A DNA stretch of 64,000 nucleotides from a bacterium (GTDB lineage: Bacteria > Hydrothermota > UBA3073 > JACQXS01 > JAQTXJ01), in the NCBI GenBank assembly GCA_028716385.1, contig JAQUPX010000002.1:62001-126000 (forward strand). The letters are read 5' to 3'. Below, piece by piece: positions 35,026 through 44,488 of the stretch (positions are counted from its first letter, which is position 1; every line of letters begins with the position of its first letter). The position numbers and the translations under genes are program-made. The notes below the pieces were generated by a model. The model saw only the letters and a list, made by a program, of their open reading frames with translations, was not told where the DNA came from and did not search any database.

Positions 35026-36479
35026 TTTTGCCTCCAGTTTTTTTTGACAAAATCCATTGCCTGTTTATGCGTAGACAACTCGTTACTTATTTGTTCCTCT
35101 TCTATCGTCTGTAAAATTGTCCTAAATAATGGTCCCGGTTTGTACCCCATCCTGATTAAATCGTTACCGGTTAATAACCTTTTGAACTTAGGCCGATGCA
35201 TTGTTTCCCATATCTCTATGCTCCGGTTAATCAATCTCAGTAATCCTGCTCTACCCCGATTACCGGATGCCATCGCATCTGCATAAGCCAATAGTAATAT
35301 CAAAATAGAATCTTCTCCCCCAGCCCTGATAAACCTTAATATAGCTTTATTTGTGGGCATTTTTTCTTCTCCCAACAAATGAGGCCTCATATGAAACTCA
35401 ATAAGATTAGACAAACTCCGAAAATCAGAATTACTCAACTTTAATCTTTCGCGGATCCCCTCAAGCAACCTTACCCCCTTTCTCTCGTGACCATAAAAAT
35501 GCACCCTGTTTAATTTATCCTTACTGTAACAATATGGCTTACCTATATCGTGAAGCAATCCAGCTAATCTTAGTATATGCTTTCTGTTTACGGTGTATTT
35601 TTGAAAATTGTAGGTTGCTGTATCCATTTTTTTTATGGTTAAAAGTGAATGGTCTAATAAATTTCCTGTCGGTTTGTATTGGGGGGTGGTTGTTAATCTT
35701 TTTAATTCCGGAATTATGGCCTGTAGGATCTCTTTCTTTGCCATGAAACGCAGTATTTCGTAGGATTTGTTGGAATTCAGGATGCTGAAAAGTTCTTGTT
35801 TTATTCTTTCGCCTGCGATGTTTTTGAGTAATTTTCTGTGTTTTATTAATATTGGAGTGGTTTTAGGGGAAATATTGAAGTTTAAAGTTGATTTTAGTCT
35901 AAAGGCTCTCAATATTCTCAGCGGGTCGTCTTTTATATTTTGCTCGGAAATCATTCGTATGGTTTTTTGGTGGATGTCTTTTACACCATTAAAAATATCC
36001 AGCACTTCCATATCCGGCAATTTTGCCGAAATAGCATTTATAGTGAAATCTCGCCTCGAAAGGTCTGTGTTTATTGAGGTTATGCCGCAGAAATCAAAAA
36101 TAAGCTCATTAAAGCCATTTTTGTATACTACCCTTACTTCGTCAATGTCTTTATCTAAAATAACGAAACTACCGTTAATTTTTCGAGCAAACCTTTTTGC
36201 AAACCTTATAGCGGAGCCGTTTAGGGCAAAATCGAAGTCTTTTATGGCAGGTGTTGCCCGCTGTTCTTTATTTGTTGATTTTTTATTTTTAACTACTGCT
36301 TGTTCACTATTAACTATATTGTCGCGTATCGCTCCTCCGACCAGGTATATTTCTTTTTCGCCGGAGAAGGGTCTGTTTCTAAGGGAAGCCTCTCCCCTAT
36401 TTGTTTTTGTGGTTGTTTCGGATAGGGTTGACATTAGTTTTGGGATAAACGGAGTAAGTTCGGGTATGTCAATCTTCAT
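35022..36479 (-). CDS. cca: CCA-adding / poly(A) polymerase-type tRNA nucleotidyltransferase with HD domain
   Basis: A 485-residue class II nucleotidyltransferase. Catalytic region: EIYLVGGAIRD and KDFDFALNG (the D-x-D). RRDFTINAISA and DPLRILRAFRLKSTLNF are the B/C-type motifs. An HD phosphohydrolase domain follows (LAGLLHDIGKP ... HFYGHERKGVRLL). It adds or repairs the tRNA 3' CCA. The start is set at 36479 because the promoter -10 lies 7 bases before it; an upstream in-frame ATG would overlap that promoter. Two stretches near the N-terminus (about residues 20-41 and 56-78) are not typical of the family and look like absorbed spacer sequence. Confidence 0.93.
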   Translation of the reverse strand: MKIDIPELTPFIPKLMSTLSETTTKTNRGEASLRNRPFSGEKEIYLVGGAIRDNIVNSEQAVVKNKKSTNKEQRATPAIKDFDFALNGSAIRFAKRFARKINGSFVILDKDIDEVRVVYKNGFNELIFDFCGITSINTDLSRRDFTINAISAKLPDMEVLDIFNGVKDIHQKTIRMISEQNIKDDPLRILRAFRLKSTLNFNISPKTTPILIKHRKLLKNIAGERIKQELFSILNSNKSYEILRFMAKKEILQAIIPELKRLTTTPQYKPTGNLLDHSLLTIKKMDTATYNFQKYTVNRKHILRLAGLLHDIGKPYCYSKDKLNRVHFYGHERKGVRLLEGIRERLKLSNSDFRSLSNLIEFHMRPHLLGEEKMPTNKAILRFIRAGGEDSILILLLAYADAMASGNRGRAGLLRLINRSIEIWETMHRPKFKRLLTGNDLIRMGYKPGPLFRTILQTIEEEQISNELSTHKQAMDFVKKNWRQK

Positions 36480-36486
36480 ATTTTTT

Positions 36487-36515
36487 ATAATATATACATT
36501 ATATATAGTTGTCAA
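36487..36515 (-). promoter_or_regulatory. cca promoter, leaderless
   Basis: Minus strand: perfect -35 TTGACA (36515-36510), 17-nt spacer, -10 TATTAT (36492-36487), then 7 bases to the ATG at 36479. This is the clearest leaderless-type start in the window and fixes the cca start codon. Confidence 0.7.
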
Positions 36516-36642
36516 GCATATGTGAATCTCTCTGTGGAATAGACGTATTCCAAACGGTTAGAAACGCGGGAATAAAAATTGAAACTGTAAAATCATAAAG
36601 CCATATGTGCAAAGCTTGTGGTATCCTACTGATAGAATGGCT

Positions 36643-38153
36643 TTACCTTATAACTGTCAATTTTTTAGTCGTTTTTGTTCCATTTGCATTTAGAGTTAGA
36701 AAATAGACACCTGTTTTTAGTCCTTTTGCATTCAAGATTGTGGTATAGTCGCCTGCAGGTTTTTGTCCATTAACCAATGTTTTTACTATTCTGCCGCTTA
36801 AATCGTGAATCGCGAGGCTAAATCCGCCTGAGGTGGACACTACATTCATTGATAGATGGTAAGTTATAACTGTTGACTGCGTAAACGGATTCTGTCCTAT
36901 TTTTAATTCCAAATTCCGCAATTCTTGCCTACCGGAATCCAAATTTTCTTCTACCCCTGCACAGGTATATTTTATTGTTGCATAGTCAGCATAATAAAAA
37001 CCGTATAAGCTATCACTATATCCTGTAACATATACATTGCCGTCCTCGTCTAATACGATTGCATTTGCCTTATCAAAGTCATTGCCCGGCCCATTATATC
37101 TTCTAATCCATATCGTATCACCTAAACTATCATATTTTATTGTCGCATAGTCATATCCGGTAACTGAATCAACACTGCTTCCCGTAACATACACATTCCC
37201 ATTTCCATCTAATGTAATTGCAGTTGCAGAATCAGTGCTATCAGCCGATCCATTATATCTTCTAACCCATCTTGTATTTCCTAAACTATCATACTTTATT
37301 GTCGCATAATCATACCCGGTAACTGATCCTACACTACTTCCTGTCACATATACATTTCCATTCCCGTCTACTGCAATTGCATTTGCCTCATCCTTGCCAC
37401 TAGCGGGGCCATTATATCTTCTAACCCACATTGTGTCACCTAAGCTATCATACTTTATAGTTGCATAGTCCCAAGCGTTGCCCGAAGCATAACTTCTTCC
37501 TGTTACATATGCATTTCCTTTTCCATCCACGGTAATTGAGCTTGCATAATCATAGTAATTACTTTCCCCATTATATCTTCTAATCCACATTGTATCACCT
37601 GAACTATCATACTTTATTGTTACATAGTCTGATTTCCTGAACCAACGCTTGTTCCTGTCACATATACGCTTCTATCGCCATCTAATGCTATTCCAATTGC
37701 CTCATCCCATTTATTATTCAATCCATTATATCTTCTACACCACATTGTATCCCCTGAAGTAGTATACTTTACTGTTGCATAGTCAAAAGAAGTGCCTGAA
37801 CCTTGACTCCCTCCCGTAACATATATATTCCCGATTCCATCTATTGCAATTGAATGTGCCCAATCATTGCTATCAGCTTGTCCGTTATATCTTCTAACCC
37901 ACATTGTATCGCCCGAACTATTGTACTTTATTGTCGCGTAGTCATCATGAGTGACTGAATTTCCACTCAATCCCGTTACATAAATATTCCCGTTCCCGTC
38001 TAATGCAATTGCTCTTGCATAATCATCATTAAACCCCGTGATATTATCCGGGCCGTTATATCTTGCAACCCATATCTGGGAACAAAGCTGTATCGGTAAG
38101 ACGAATAGCATTGATAAAAGAAATACTCTCAACGCAGACTTTTTTAATTCCAT
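36643..38153 (-). pseudogene. seven-repeat secreted propeller with sorting domain, split by a frameshift
   Basis: Two adjacent frames (38153-37620 and 37590-36643) form one protein of about 500 residues when one base is restored near 37629-37631 (CAGACT should read like CAGGACT, giving DYVTIKY). The N-terminal part has a signal peptide (MELKKSALRVFLLSMLFVLPIQL). Seven repeats follow with the SBBP-type pattern [MI]-W-[VI]-R-R-Y-N-G...D-x-A-x-[AS]-I-x-[VL]-D-G-x-G-N-x-Y-V-T-G...D-Y-A-T-I-K-Y-[DN]. The break falls between repeats 3 and 4. The C-terminus (IGQNPFTQSTVITYHL ... LSGRIVKTLVNG ... GVYFLTLNANG) is the sorting domain. A strong AAGGAGG Shine-Dalgarno precedes the start. This may be a real disruption or an assembly error. 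Confidence 0.8.
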
Positions 38154-38291
38154 CTTTTCCTCCTTAAATTAGGGTATATTTTATATAAATTAGGAATTAC
38201 ATTATTGTATTAAAAAGTCAAGCTTTTTAGGTGAATTAATAAATTGAATAAATTAAATGAGTTGAAATAATAGATTGCCGAGAAACCCTAA

Positions 38292-38930
38292 CTAAGCATC
38301 TTTAGAGGAATGACTCTCAAGCAAAGAATGCAGGGTATTTAAGGAAAATACTAATGTATTTGAATTTACAATATCCAGCGTATTCAGAGATTTTAGATTT
38401 TTGAATTTAATCTTTTCAATATTCTGCCCTGCTCTGCAGAAATTTGTATCTTTTTCTGTTACGACAAAAAGTGCGGATTTTTTGATATCCATACTGAGGC
38501 TCTTTAATGCGGTTACGAATAGCTTTGTTTTTGCTTCCTGCAGTTCAAACTTATCAACTAACAATATTTTGTTGTCTTTTGCTTTGTGAGATAATGCAGA
38601 ACGAAATGCAAGAGCTAATTTTTTCTTTGGAAGCCTATAATAATAACTTCTTGGATGTGGCCCAAATACAGTACCTCCGCCTCTCCATACAGGTGATCTA
38701 TTTGAACCTGAACGTGCCCATCCCGTGTGTTTTTGAGGCCATGGTTTTTTGCCGCCACCGCTTACTTCCCCGCGTCTTAACGTTGATGCCGTTCCCCTGC
38801 GCAAATTCGCCATATACATACGAACGGCTTCGGCAATTACTTCATAGTTCGGAGTAATCCCGAATAGCTCGTCTGGAAGCTTTTCTTCGCCTACAGGACT
38901 TCCTTGAATGGAATGGACTTTAATTAACAT
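38292..38930 (-). CDS. rplD: 50S ribosomal protein L4
   Basis: A 212-residue L4. Signatures: NLRRGTASTLRRGEVSGGGKKPWPQKHTGWARSGSNRSPVWRGGGTVFGPHPRSYYYRLPKKKLALAFRSALS (the exit-tunnel loop and core) and a Rossmann-like C-terminal part with ALFVVTEKD. L4 normally lies in the S10 operon between L3 and L23; here it is alone, with its own promoter, flanked by purM and an exported propeller gene. Confidence 0.96.
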   Translation of the reverse strand: MLIKVHSIQGSPVGEEKLPDELFGITPNYEVIAEAVRMYMANLRRGTASTLRRGEVSGGGKKPWPQKHTGWARSGSNRSPVWRGGGTVFGPHPRSYYYRLPKKKLALAFRSALSHKAKDNKILLVDKFELQEAKTKLFVTALKSLSMDIKKSALFVVTEKDTNFCRAGQNIEKIKFKNLKSLNTLDIVNSNTLVFSLNTLHSLLESHSSKDA

Positions 38931-38938
38931 AGTTTGTT

Positions 38939-38966
38939 AAAATAACTTAAAAACTAATTTTGTCAA
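38939..38966 (-). promoter_or_regulatory. rplD promoter, probably leaderless
   Basis: Minus strand: -35 TTGACA (38966-38961), 16-nt spacer, -10 TATTTT (38944-38939), then 8 bases to the ATG at 38930. No Shine-Dalgarno and no room for an S10-type leader regulated by L4. Confidence 0.55.
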
Positions 38967-38999
38967 CTTCATTTTTTATAATTTATGTATTATTCTGCT

Positions 39000-39965
39000 T
39001 TAATTGTTTATAATTACCTTGCTTCCTTTAATAACTTTCCCAATAACAAAAGGTTTTTCAGTTAATTTATCGAATGTATTTTCATTTTTTACAATTGCTA
39101 TCATACCTATTCCCATATTAAAAACTTTAAACATCTCTTTGTTGTCTATTTTGCCTTCCTTTTGTAAAAACTTAAATATAGGTGGAATTTCCCATTTGGA
39201 AGCGTCTACCTGGACTCCTATGTTTTTAGGTAAAATTCGTGGTATATTTCCTTCAAAACCTCCACCGGTTATATGAACTAACCCTTTTATATTGTCTAAA
39301 AACGGGAATAAGATATTTTGGTAAGGTTTATGAATTTTTAGCAACTCTTCTCCCAGTGTGCACCCAAATTCTCGTATTTTAAGGTTCAATGATAATTTTT
39401 TCTCTTTTATTATCTTGCGAACCAGAGAATACCCGTTTGTATGCAATCCGTTGGATGAGAACCCAACCAGTTTGTCACCGGGAACTATTTTCTTGCCGTC
39501 TATGAATTTTCCTTTTTCAACGATTCCCGTAATAAACCCGGCAAGGTCATACTCTTTATCGTTGTAAAACCCGGGCATTTCGGCAGTCTCGCCACCGAGT
39601 AACGTTATTTTATTCTTTTTGCAGGCGGATAAAACGCCTTTGATTATTTCTTTTTGTATTTCTATGGTTAATTTGCCCGTTCCTATATAATCCATAAAGT
39701 ATAAAGGCTTTGCACCTACTGTCAGGATATCGTCTATGCAATGATTAACAAGGTCTTCGCCTACCGTATTATGAATGCCAAGCTCAAAAGCTATTTTTAA
39801 CTTTGTCCCGACGCCATCTACCGAACTGACGATTAGTGGTTCTTTATAGCCTTTAGGCACGGGGATTGTCCCTGCGAACCCACCTATGGAGGGGTTCAAT
39901 TTTTTAATATGATTTTTGAAGGTATCTGCAAGATTTATATCTACACCGGCATCTTTGTATTTCAT
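39000..39965 (-). CDS. purM: phosphoribosylformylglycinamidine cyclo-ligase
   Basis: A 321-residue AIR synthetase, fifth step of purine synthesis. Signatures: MKYKDAGVDINLADTFKNHIK, SSVDGVGTKLKIA, HCIDDILTVGAKPLYFMDYIGTGKL, LLGGETAEMPGFY, GFSSNGLHTNGYSLVRKII and HITGGGFEGNIPRILP. PurM rather than SelD: the GVGTK and GETAEMPG motifs are those of PurM and there is no SelD-type N-terminal Cys/Sec. The start is placed at 39965, where ATGA overlaps the stop of the JAMM gene; the open frame extending to 39995 adds no conserved sequence. Confidence 0.96.
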   Translation of the reverse strand: MKYKDAGVDINLADTFKNHIKKLNPSIGGFAGTIPVPKGYKEPLIVSSVDGVGTKLKIAFELGIHNTVGEDLVNHCIDDILTVGAKPLYFMDYIGTGKLTIEIQKEIIKGVLSACKKNKITLLGGETAEMPGFYNDKEYDLAGFITGIVEKGKFIDGKKIVPGDKLVGFSSNGLHTNGYSLVRKIIKEKKLSLNLKIREFGCTLGEELLKIHKPYQNILFPFLDNIKGLVHITGGGFEGNIPRILPKNIGVQVDASKWEIPPIFKFLQKEGKIDNKEMFKVFNMGIGMIAIVKNENTFDKLTEKPFVIGKVIKGSKVIINN

Positions 39966-40510
39966 GGTAAGAATAATCCTAATGCGCTTGGACAAATGAT
40001 TTTTACTGGTTTTGATTTATAATCTGCAGGGCAAGTGTAAGCCCCTATATCGATTTTATATTCGTTTAATGTTCCGGTTATAAATCCATTTTCCGTAATT
40101 CTCCATGGTTCTGCCTTAACTTTATCGTTTATAGCCATAATAATATAAACTCTCCCACACTCCATATCGGCGATATCATCGCCAGAAGGAGTGGGCTCGC
40201 CTCTTAACGTTTTCCATTGAGTATGGGAATGATAATCTCCGATAAGACTAAGAGGAAGGCACTTGAGAATTTTGTTCATCCTATCGGCAGCATTTGATTT
40301 TGGTGCTACCCATGAATAACCTTTCATTGCAGTTTGATAAGGAATGGCATATTCAACTATGTATTTGTCTATTCCTACATGTCCCAGTAAGAGTCCCAGA
40401 GCTTCGTGATGATAGACTTCAATACACGAAAGAACCATAGAAAGTAGTGCTCTTTCCTGTATAAGAACGTTGGTTATAACAGGATACTTAGTAGAATTAG
40501 TGTCAGGCAT
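39962..40510 (-). CDS. JAMM/MPN+ metalloprotease-like protein
   Basis: A 182-residue protein with a complete JAMM zinc site: Glu in HHEALGLLLGHVG, H-x-H in LIGDYHSHTQWKT, and S-x-x-D in PTPSGDDIADME. Members cleave ubiquitin-like or sulfur-carrier protein tails, or isopeptide bonds, but bacterial substrates vary. The start is set at 40510, since the open frame to 40546 runs through the promoter. It overlaps purM by the ATGA junction, an unusual pairing; no sulfur-carrier gene is visible. Confidence 0.85.
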   Translation of the reverse strand: MPDTNSTKYPVITNVLIQERALLSMVLSCIEVYHHEALGLLLGHVGIDKYIVEYAIPYQTAMKGYSWVAPKSNAADRMNKILKCLPLSLIGDYHSHTQWKTLRGEPTPSGDDIADMECGRVYIIMAINDKVKAEPWRITENGFITGTLNEYKIDIGAYTCPADYKSKPVKIICPSALGLFLP

Positions 40511-40525
40511 AATTAAAGAATAAAG

Positions 40526-40553
40526 TTTATATATTAATTTTAACAAGTGTCAA
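40526..40553 (-). promoter_or_regulatory. promoter of the JAMM-purM unit
   Basis: Minus strand: -35 TTGACA (40553-40548), 16-nt spacer, -10 TATAAA (40531-40526), 15 bases to the ATG at 40510. Gives a leader of about 8 nt without a Shine-Dalgarno. Confidence 0.55.
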
Positions 40554-40597
40554 GAATTATGTAATTTTATCTTTGAGTAATAAAACTTAAAATTTAT

Positions 40598-40626
40598 TTG
40601 ACAAGTAAACAAACAAATAATAGTAT
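40598..40626 (+). promoter_or_regulatory. promoter of the pil cluster
   Basis: -35 TTGACA (40598-40603), 17-nt spacer, -10 TAGTAT (40621-40626); a better -10 (TATACT, 40624-40629) would need a 20-nt spacer. ATG follows at 40649. No Shine-Dalgarno. No sigma-54 GG-N10-GC element is apparent here. Confidence 0.45.
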
Positions 40627-40648
40627 ACTTTAATAGTTAATCTAAGTT

Positions 40649-42346
40649 ATGATAGATAATAAAAAGTTTATTGATATAGCTTTAGCTGCCAATATAATTA
40701 CAAAAGAAGCCTCAGAAAAAATCAACAGGCAGCTTAGAATAGGCGATTCTCTTGAAGATGCCGTTATTAAGCAAGGCATATTATCGGAAATTGAGTTTAT
40801 TAAGTTTTTGAGCAAACAGCTTAAAGTCTCTTTCGTAAATCTCGCAGAAGTTGATTTGTCTTCTACCGTTATTCAGCTTATACCTTATGAGTTCGCACGG
40901 AAATCCATGGTTGTTGTTTTCAAAAAAGTAGGCAGACTTATTGAAGTGGCAATGACTGACCCTACAGACTTAATATTAATCAATGATATCAAATTTACTA
41001 CCGGTTGTGATATAGAACCTTATCTTGCGACCAGAAATCAGATTCAACAAGTAATAAATAGGCATTATAAAGCCGCTGAATTTGATCAGTTAATGGAAGA
41101 TATTCAGCAGGAAGAATTAGAAGTATTGAAAGACGATGTCGATGAAGAAGCAATAAATCTTGCTCAACTTCAGGCGACTATTTCGGAAACCCCCGTAGTA
41201 AAATATGTTGATTCCCTTATTACAGGCGCTATCCGTAAAGGAGCAAGTGATATTCACATAGAACCTTATGAAAAGATATTCAGGGTCAGGACAAGAGTAG
41301 ATGGTATTTTATATGAAGAACCATCTCCCCCGTTCAAGTTAAAAAATGCAGTTATTTCTCGTATTAAGGTTATGGCAACATTGGACATTGCTGAACACCG
41401 TGTCCCGCAAGACGGTAGAATAAAAATGCGTCTTCAGGAAAGAGAAGTTGACCTCAGGGTTTCTACGTTACCTACTATTTACGGTGAAAAAGTAGTTATG
41501 AGGGTTCTCGATAAGACTGCTTTATGTGTGGATATGGAAAAACTTGGTTTTGAAAAAGAAGATTTAGCTAAATTTTCACATGCCATAAATGCGCCATATG
41601 GGCTTATATTAGTTACGGGTCCAACAGGTTCAGGAAAAACTACTACTCTTTATTCTGCTTTGTCCCGTTTAAATACGACGGATGTCAATATAATGACGGC
41701 AGAAGACCCTGTAGAATATAATTTTGTAGGCATTAATCAGGTTCAAATGCATGAAAGTATAGGACTTACATTTGCGGCTTCTTTAAGAAGTTTTCTCCGA
41801 CAGGACCCTGATATTATAATGGTCGGTGAAATTAGAGATACCGAAACCGCAGAAATAGCTATAAGAGCTGCGTTGACAGGACATTTAGTGTTATCTACTT
41901 TGCATACTAATGATGCCCCTTCTGCTATTTCAAGATTGGTAGATATGGGAATGGAGCCCTTCTTAATAACTTCTTCCGTAGTCATAATAATAGCACAAAG
42001 ACTTATGCGTAAAATATGTCCAAAATGTAAAGAACCTGTTGAAATACCGGAAACTACATATCAGGAGATAGGAATTCCCCCTGAAGAATATAAAAACATT
42101 ATTGCCTACCATGGAAAGGGTTGCCCTGAATGTAATCAGGGGTATCGGGGAAGAGCAGGTATTTATGAAGTTATGCCAATGACCAGCAAGTTGAAAGACT
42201 TGACACTTGCAAGAAGACCCACAAGTGAACTAAACGATGCGGCAATAAAAGAAGGAATGCTTTCACTTAGAGAAGAAGCTTTATTAAAATTCAAAAATGG
42301 AATAACTACACTTGAAGAAGTTATAAGAGTAACAGCAAGCGTTTAA
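40649..42346 (+). CDS. pilB: type IV pilus/type II secretion assembly ATPase PilB/GspE
   Basis: A 565-residue ATPase. The N-terminal GspE-N domain (residues 1-150) binds the inner-membrane platform. The core has Walker A GPTGSGKTT (324-332), an Asp box (TAEDPVEY), Walker B DPDIIMVGEIRD and the His box HLVLSTLHTND. A zinc finger between lobes has CPKCKEP and CPECNQGYRGR, as in PilB/GspE extension ATPases. It powers pilin polymerisation. First gene of a five-gene run; no pilin gene is in the window. Confidence 0.94.
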   Translation: MIDNKKFIDIALAANIITKEASEKINRQLRIGDSLEDAVIKQGILSEIEFIKFLSKQLKVSFVNLAEVDLSSTVIQLIPYEFARKSMVVVFKKVGRLIEVAMTDPTDLILINDIKFTTGCDIEPYLATRNQIQQVINRHYKAAEFDQLMEDIQQEELEVLKDDVDEEAINLAQLQATISETPVVKYVDSLITGAIRKGASDIHIEPYEKIFRVRTRVDGILYEEPSPPFKLKNAVISRIKVMATLDIAEHRVPQDGRIKMRLQEREVDLRVSTLPTIYGEKVVMRVLDKTALCVDMEKLGFEKEDLAKFSHAINAPYGLILVTGPTGSGKTTTLYSALSRLNTTDVNIMTAEDPVEYNFVGINQVQMHESIGLTFAASLRSFLRQDPDIIMVGEIRDTETAEIAIRAALTGHLVLSTLHTNDAPSAISRLVDMGMEPFLITSSVVIIIAQRLMRKICPKCKEPVEIPETTYQEIGIPPEEYKNIIAYHGKGCPECNQGYRGRAGIYEVMPMTSKLKDLTLARRPTSELNDAAIKEGMLSLREEALLKFKNGITTLEEVIRVTASV

Positions 42347-42352
42347 AAAAAT

Positions 42353-43417
42353 ATGATTAATGTTTTAGACCTATTAAAAGAAGCGGTAGAAAAAGGTGCT
42401 ACGGATTTGCATTTAACTGCCGGTATCCCACCTGCTTTTCGTATAGACCAAAGGCTTGTTCCTGCAGACTGTGAATCTTTGCTGCCTGATGTATGTAAAG
42501 ATCTTATATACTCTATGCTTTCTACGGAGCAAAAAGAACTGCTTGAAAAAAATCTTGAAGTAGATTTTGCATTTTCTCTTGAAAGTTTAGCCAGATTCAG
42601 AGGAAATGCTTTTTATGAAAGAGGAAATATATGTTGTGCATTAAGAAGAATATCCATTGAAATACCCAGTCTTAGAGAATTAGGGTTGCCGGTAACTGTA
42701 GATTCATTGGTTCAGAAAAATCGTGGGCTTGTTCTTGTGTCAGGGCCTACAGGCTCGGGTAAATCTACGACGCTTGCTGCAATGATTGACAAAATAAATA
42801 TGGAAAAACCTTGTCACATCATTACGATAGAAGACCCGATTGAATACATTCATCGACATAAAACTGCATTAATCCAACAGCGAGAAGTCGGTCACGATAC
42901 CCTATCTTTTGCCAATGCATTGAAATACGCTCTCCGACAGGATCCGGACGTCATATTAGTCGGTGAAATGAGAGATCTGGAAACCATATCTGCGGCACTT
43001 ACGGCTGCCGAAACGGGGCATCTTGTTTTTTCTACTTTACATACGGATTCCGCTACAGAGTCAATAAATAGGATTATAGACGTATTTCCTCCGCATCAAC
43101 AGCAACAGGTGAGATCTCAGATTTCCCTCACTTTAGAAGGAGTATTAGTCCAGAGATTATTGCCTCGTGCCTCGGGAAAAGGTTTGGTTCTGGCTCTTGA
43201 AGTGATGACAACGACCCCTGCGATAAGATCTATTATAAGGGACAACAGGGTTCATGAAATTTATGGAACAATGCAGACATCTCAGAAATTTGGAATGCAG
43301 ACAATGAATATGTCTCTATATGCTTTAGTAAAGAGAGGGCTTATATCTTGGTCAACTGCGCTTTTAATTTCTGCTCACCCTGAAGAATTACAAAGAATGA
43401 AAGATAAAGGGGAATAA
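42353..43417 (+). CDS. pilT: twitching-motility retraction ATPase PilT
   Basis: A 354-residue ATPase of the short PilT class: DLLKEAVEKGATDLHLTAG at the N-terminus, Walker A GPTGSGKSTT, ITIEDPIEYIH, QREVGHDTLSF, DPDVILVGEMRDLETISAALTAAETGHLVFSTLHT, and no zinc finger. PilT drives pilus retraction and twitching. Its presence next to pilB favours a true type IV pilus over a type II secretion system. Confidence 0.94.
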   Translation: MINVLDLLKEAVEKGATDLHLTAGIPPAFRIDQRLVPADCESLLPDVCKDLIYSMLSTEQKELLEKNLEVDFAFSLESLARFRGNAFYERGNICCALRRISIEIPSLRELGLPVTVDSLVQKNRGLVLVSGPTGSGKSTTLAAMIDKINMEKPCHIITIEDPIEYIHRHKTALIQQREVGHDTLSFANALKYALRQDPDVILVGEMRDLETISAALTAAETGHLVFSTLHTDSATESINRIIDVFPPHQQQQVRSQISLTLEGVLVQRLLPRASGKGLVLALEVMTTTPAIRSIIRDNRVHEIYGTMQTSQKFGMQTMNMSLYALVKRGLISWSTALLISAHPEELQRMKDKGE

Positions 43418-43420
43418 AAA

Positions 43421-44488
43421 ATGGCTACGACATTTAAATTTAAAATACCCCAAAGAGTTGGTTCAAAAAACGTTATGGTTTTTACGAGACAGTTTGCCGT
43501 TATGGTTAAAGCAGGTGTGCCAATTGTCAGATGTCTTGAAATCCTTTCCGAACAGACTCCCAGTAAATTATTTAAGCAAATGATTAAAACGATAACTCAT
43601 GATGTAGAAAGTGGAAGCACTCTGTCAGAAGCGATGGGAAAACACAAACCCCCTTTCGATTCTTTATATATATCAATGGTAAAAGCCGGTGAAGCCGGAG
43701 GTGTCCTCGATAAGACTCTTTTAAGAGTTGCAGATCATCTTGAAAAAAATGAATCCTTAAAAGGTAAAATAAAAGGTGCATGCACTTACCCGGCGGTTAT
43801 TTTTATAGTTGCAATCGGCGCATCCGTTTTTATGCTGACCGCGATAATTCCGACTTTTGCCCAACTATTTGCCGGTTCCGGAGCCGAATTGCCGGCTATA
43901 ACAAGAGCAGTTATCGGATTGTCTAATTTTCTTAAAAAATATTGGATTCTTATAATACTCGTAGTCGTTGGCATTATAGTTGCGATTAATCTTTATTCAA
44001 AAACCAAACAAGGAAGATATAGAATCGATGCATTTATCCTGAATATGCTTTTATTTGGTCCGCTTATTCTTAAAGCAGCTATAGCGAGATTCTCAAGAAC
44101 TTTATCTACACTCACTTCTTCAGGCGTGCCCGTTCTTGCCGGACTTGAAATAACTGCTACTACGGCAGGAAATATGGTTATTGAAAGGGCAGTTCTTAAA
44201 GCGAGACAAAGCATATCGGAAGGAAAGACTATTTATGAACCGCTTCGAGAAAGTAAGATTTTTCCTCCTCTCGTAACGGACCTTATAAGAGTTGGTGAAG
44301 AAAGTGGAAACATTGCCGAAATGTTGGAGAAAGTTGCAGACTTCTACGATGATGAAGTAGATACCGCAGTTGCGACGCTTACTTCTTTGATAGAACCTAT
44401 TACGATAATTTTCCTCGGAGGCATCGTAGGCGTGCTTCTTATGGCTATGTATATGCCAATGTTCCAGCTTGCTTCGGTTGTAAAGTGA
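43421..44488 (+). CDS. pilC: pilus/secretion inner-membrane platform protein PilC/GspF
   Basis: A 355-residue protein with two copies of the T2SF helical domain (residues about 20-145: FTRQFAVMVKAGVPIVRCLEIL, MVKAGEAGGVLDKTLLRVADHLEK; and about 225-345: FSRTLSTLTSSGVPVLAGLEIT, LIRVGEESGNIAEMLEKVADFYDDEV). Three transmembrane helices complete the layout. It couples PilB/PilT rotation to pilin movement. Preceded by a GGGGAAT ribosome-binding site; its TGA overlaps the GTG start of the kinase. Confidence 0.93.
   Translation: MATTFKFKIPQRVGSKNVMVFTRQFAVMVKAGVPIVRCLEILSEQTPSKLFKQMIKTITHDVESGSTLSEAMGKHKPPFDSLYISMVKAGEAGGVLDKTLLRVADHLEKNESLKGKIKGACTYPAVIFIVAIGASVFMLTAIIPTFAQLFAGSGAELPAITRAVIGLSNFLKKYWILIILVVVGIIVAINLYSKTKQGRYRIDAFILNMLLFGPLILKAAIARFSRTLSTLTSSGVPVLAGLEITATTAGNMVIERAVLKARQSISEGKTIYEPLRESKIFPPLVTDLIRVGEESGNIAEMLEKVADFYDDEVDTAVATLTSLIEPITIIFLGGIVGVLLMAMYMPMFQLASVVK

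Noticed and set aside
36596..36645. TAAAGCCAT...ATGGCTTTA arms at the stop of the frameshifted propeller gene as a terminator.
   Set aside because: The loop is over 30 bases and no T run follows on the minus strand, so termination is not supported.
37620..37640. Programmed -1 frameshifting to join the two parts of the seven-repeat propeller.
   Set aside because: No slippery heptamer or downstream structure is evident at the junction; a simple one-base loss explains it.
39000..39965. purM homologue as selD (selenophosphate synthetase), given the selenoprotein nearby.
   Set aside because: Motifs GVGTK, GETAEMPGFY and the overall length are those of PurM; the SelD N-terminal Cys/Sec-Gly-Cys motif is missing.
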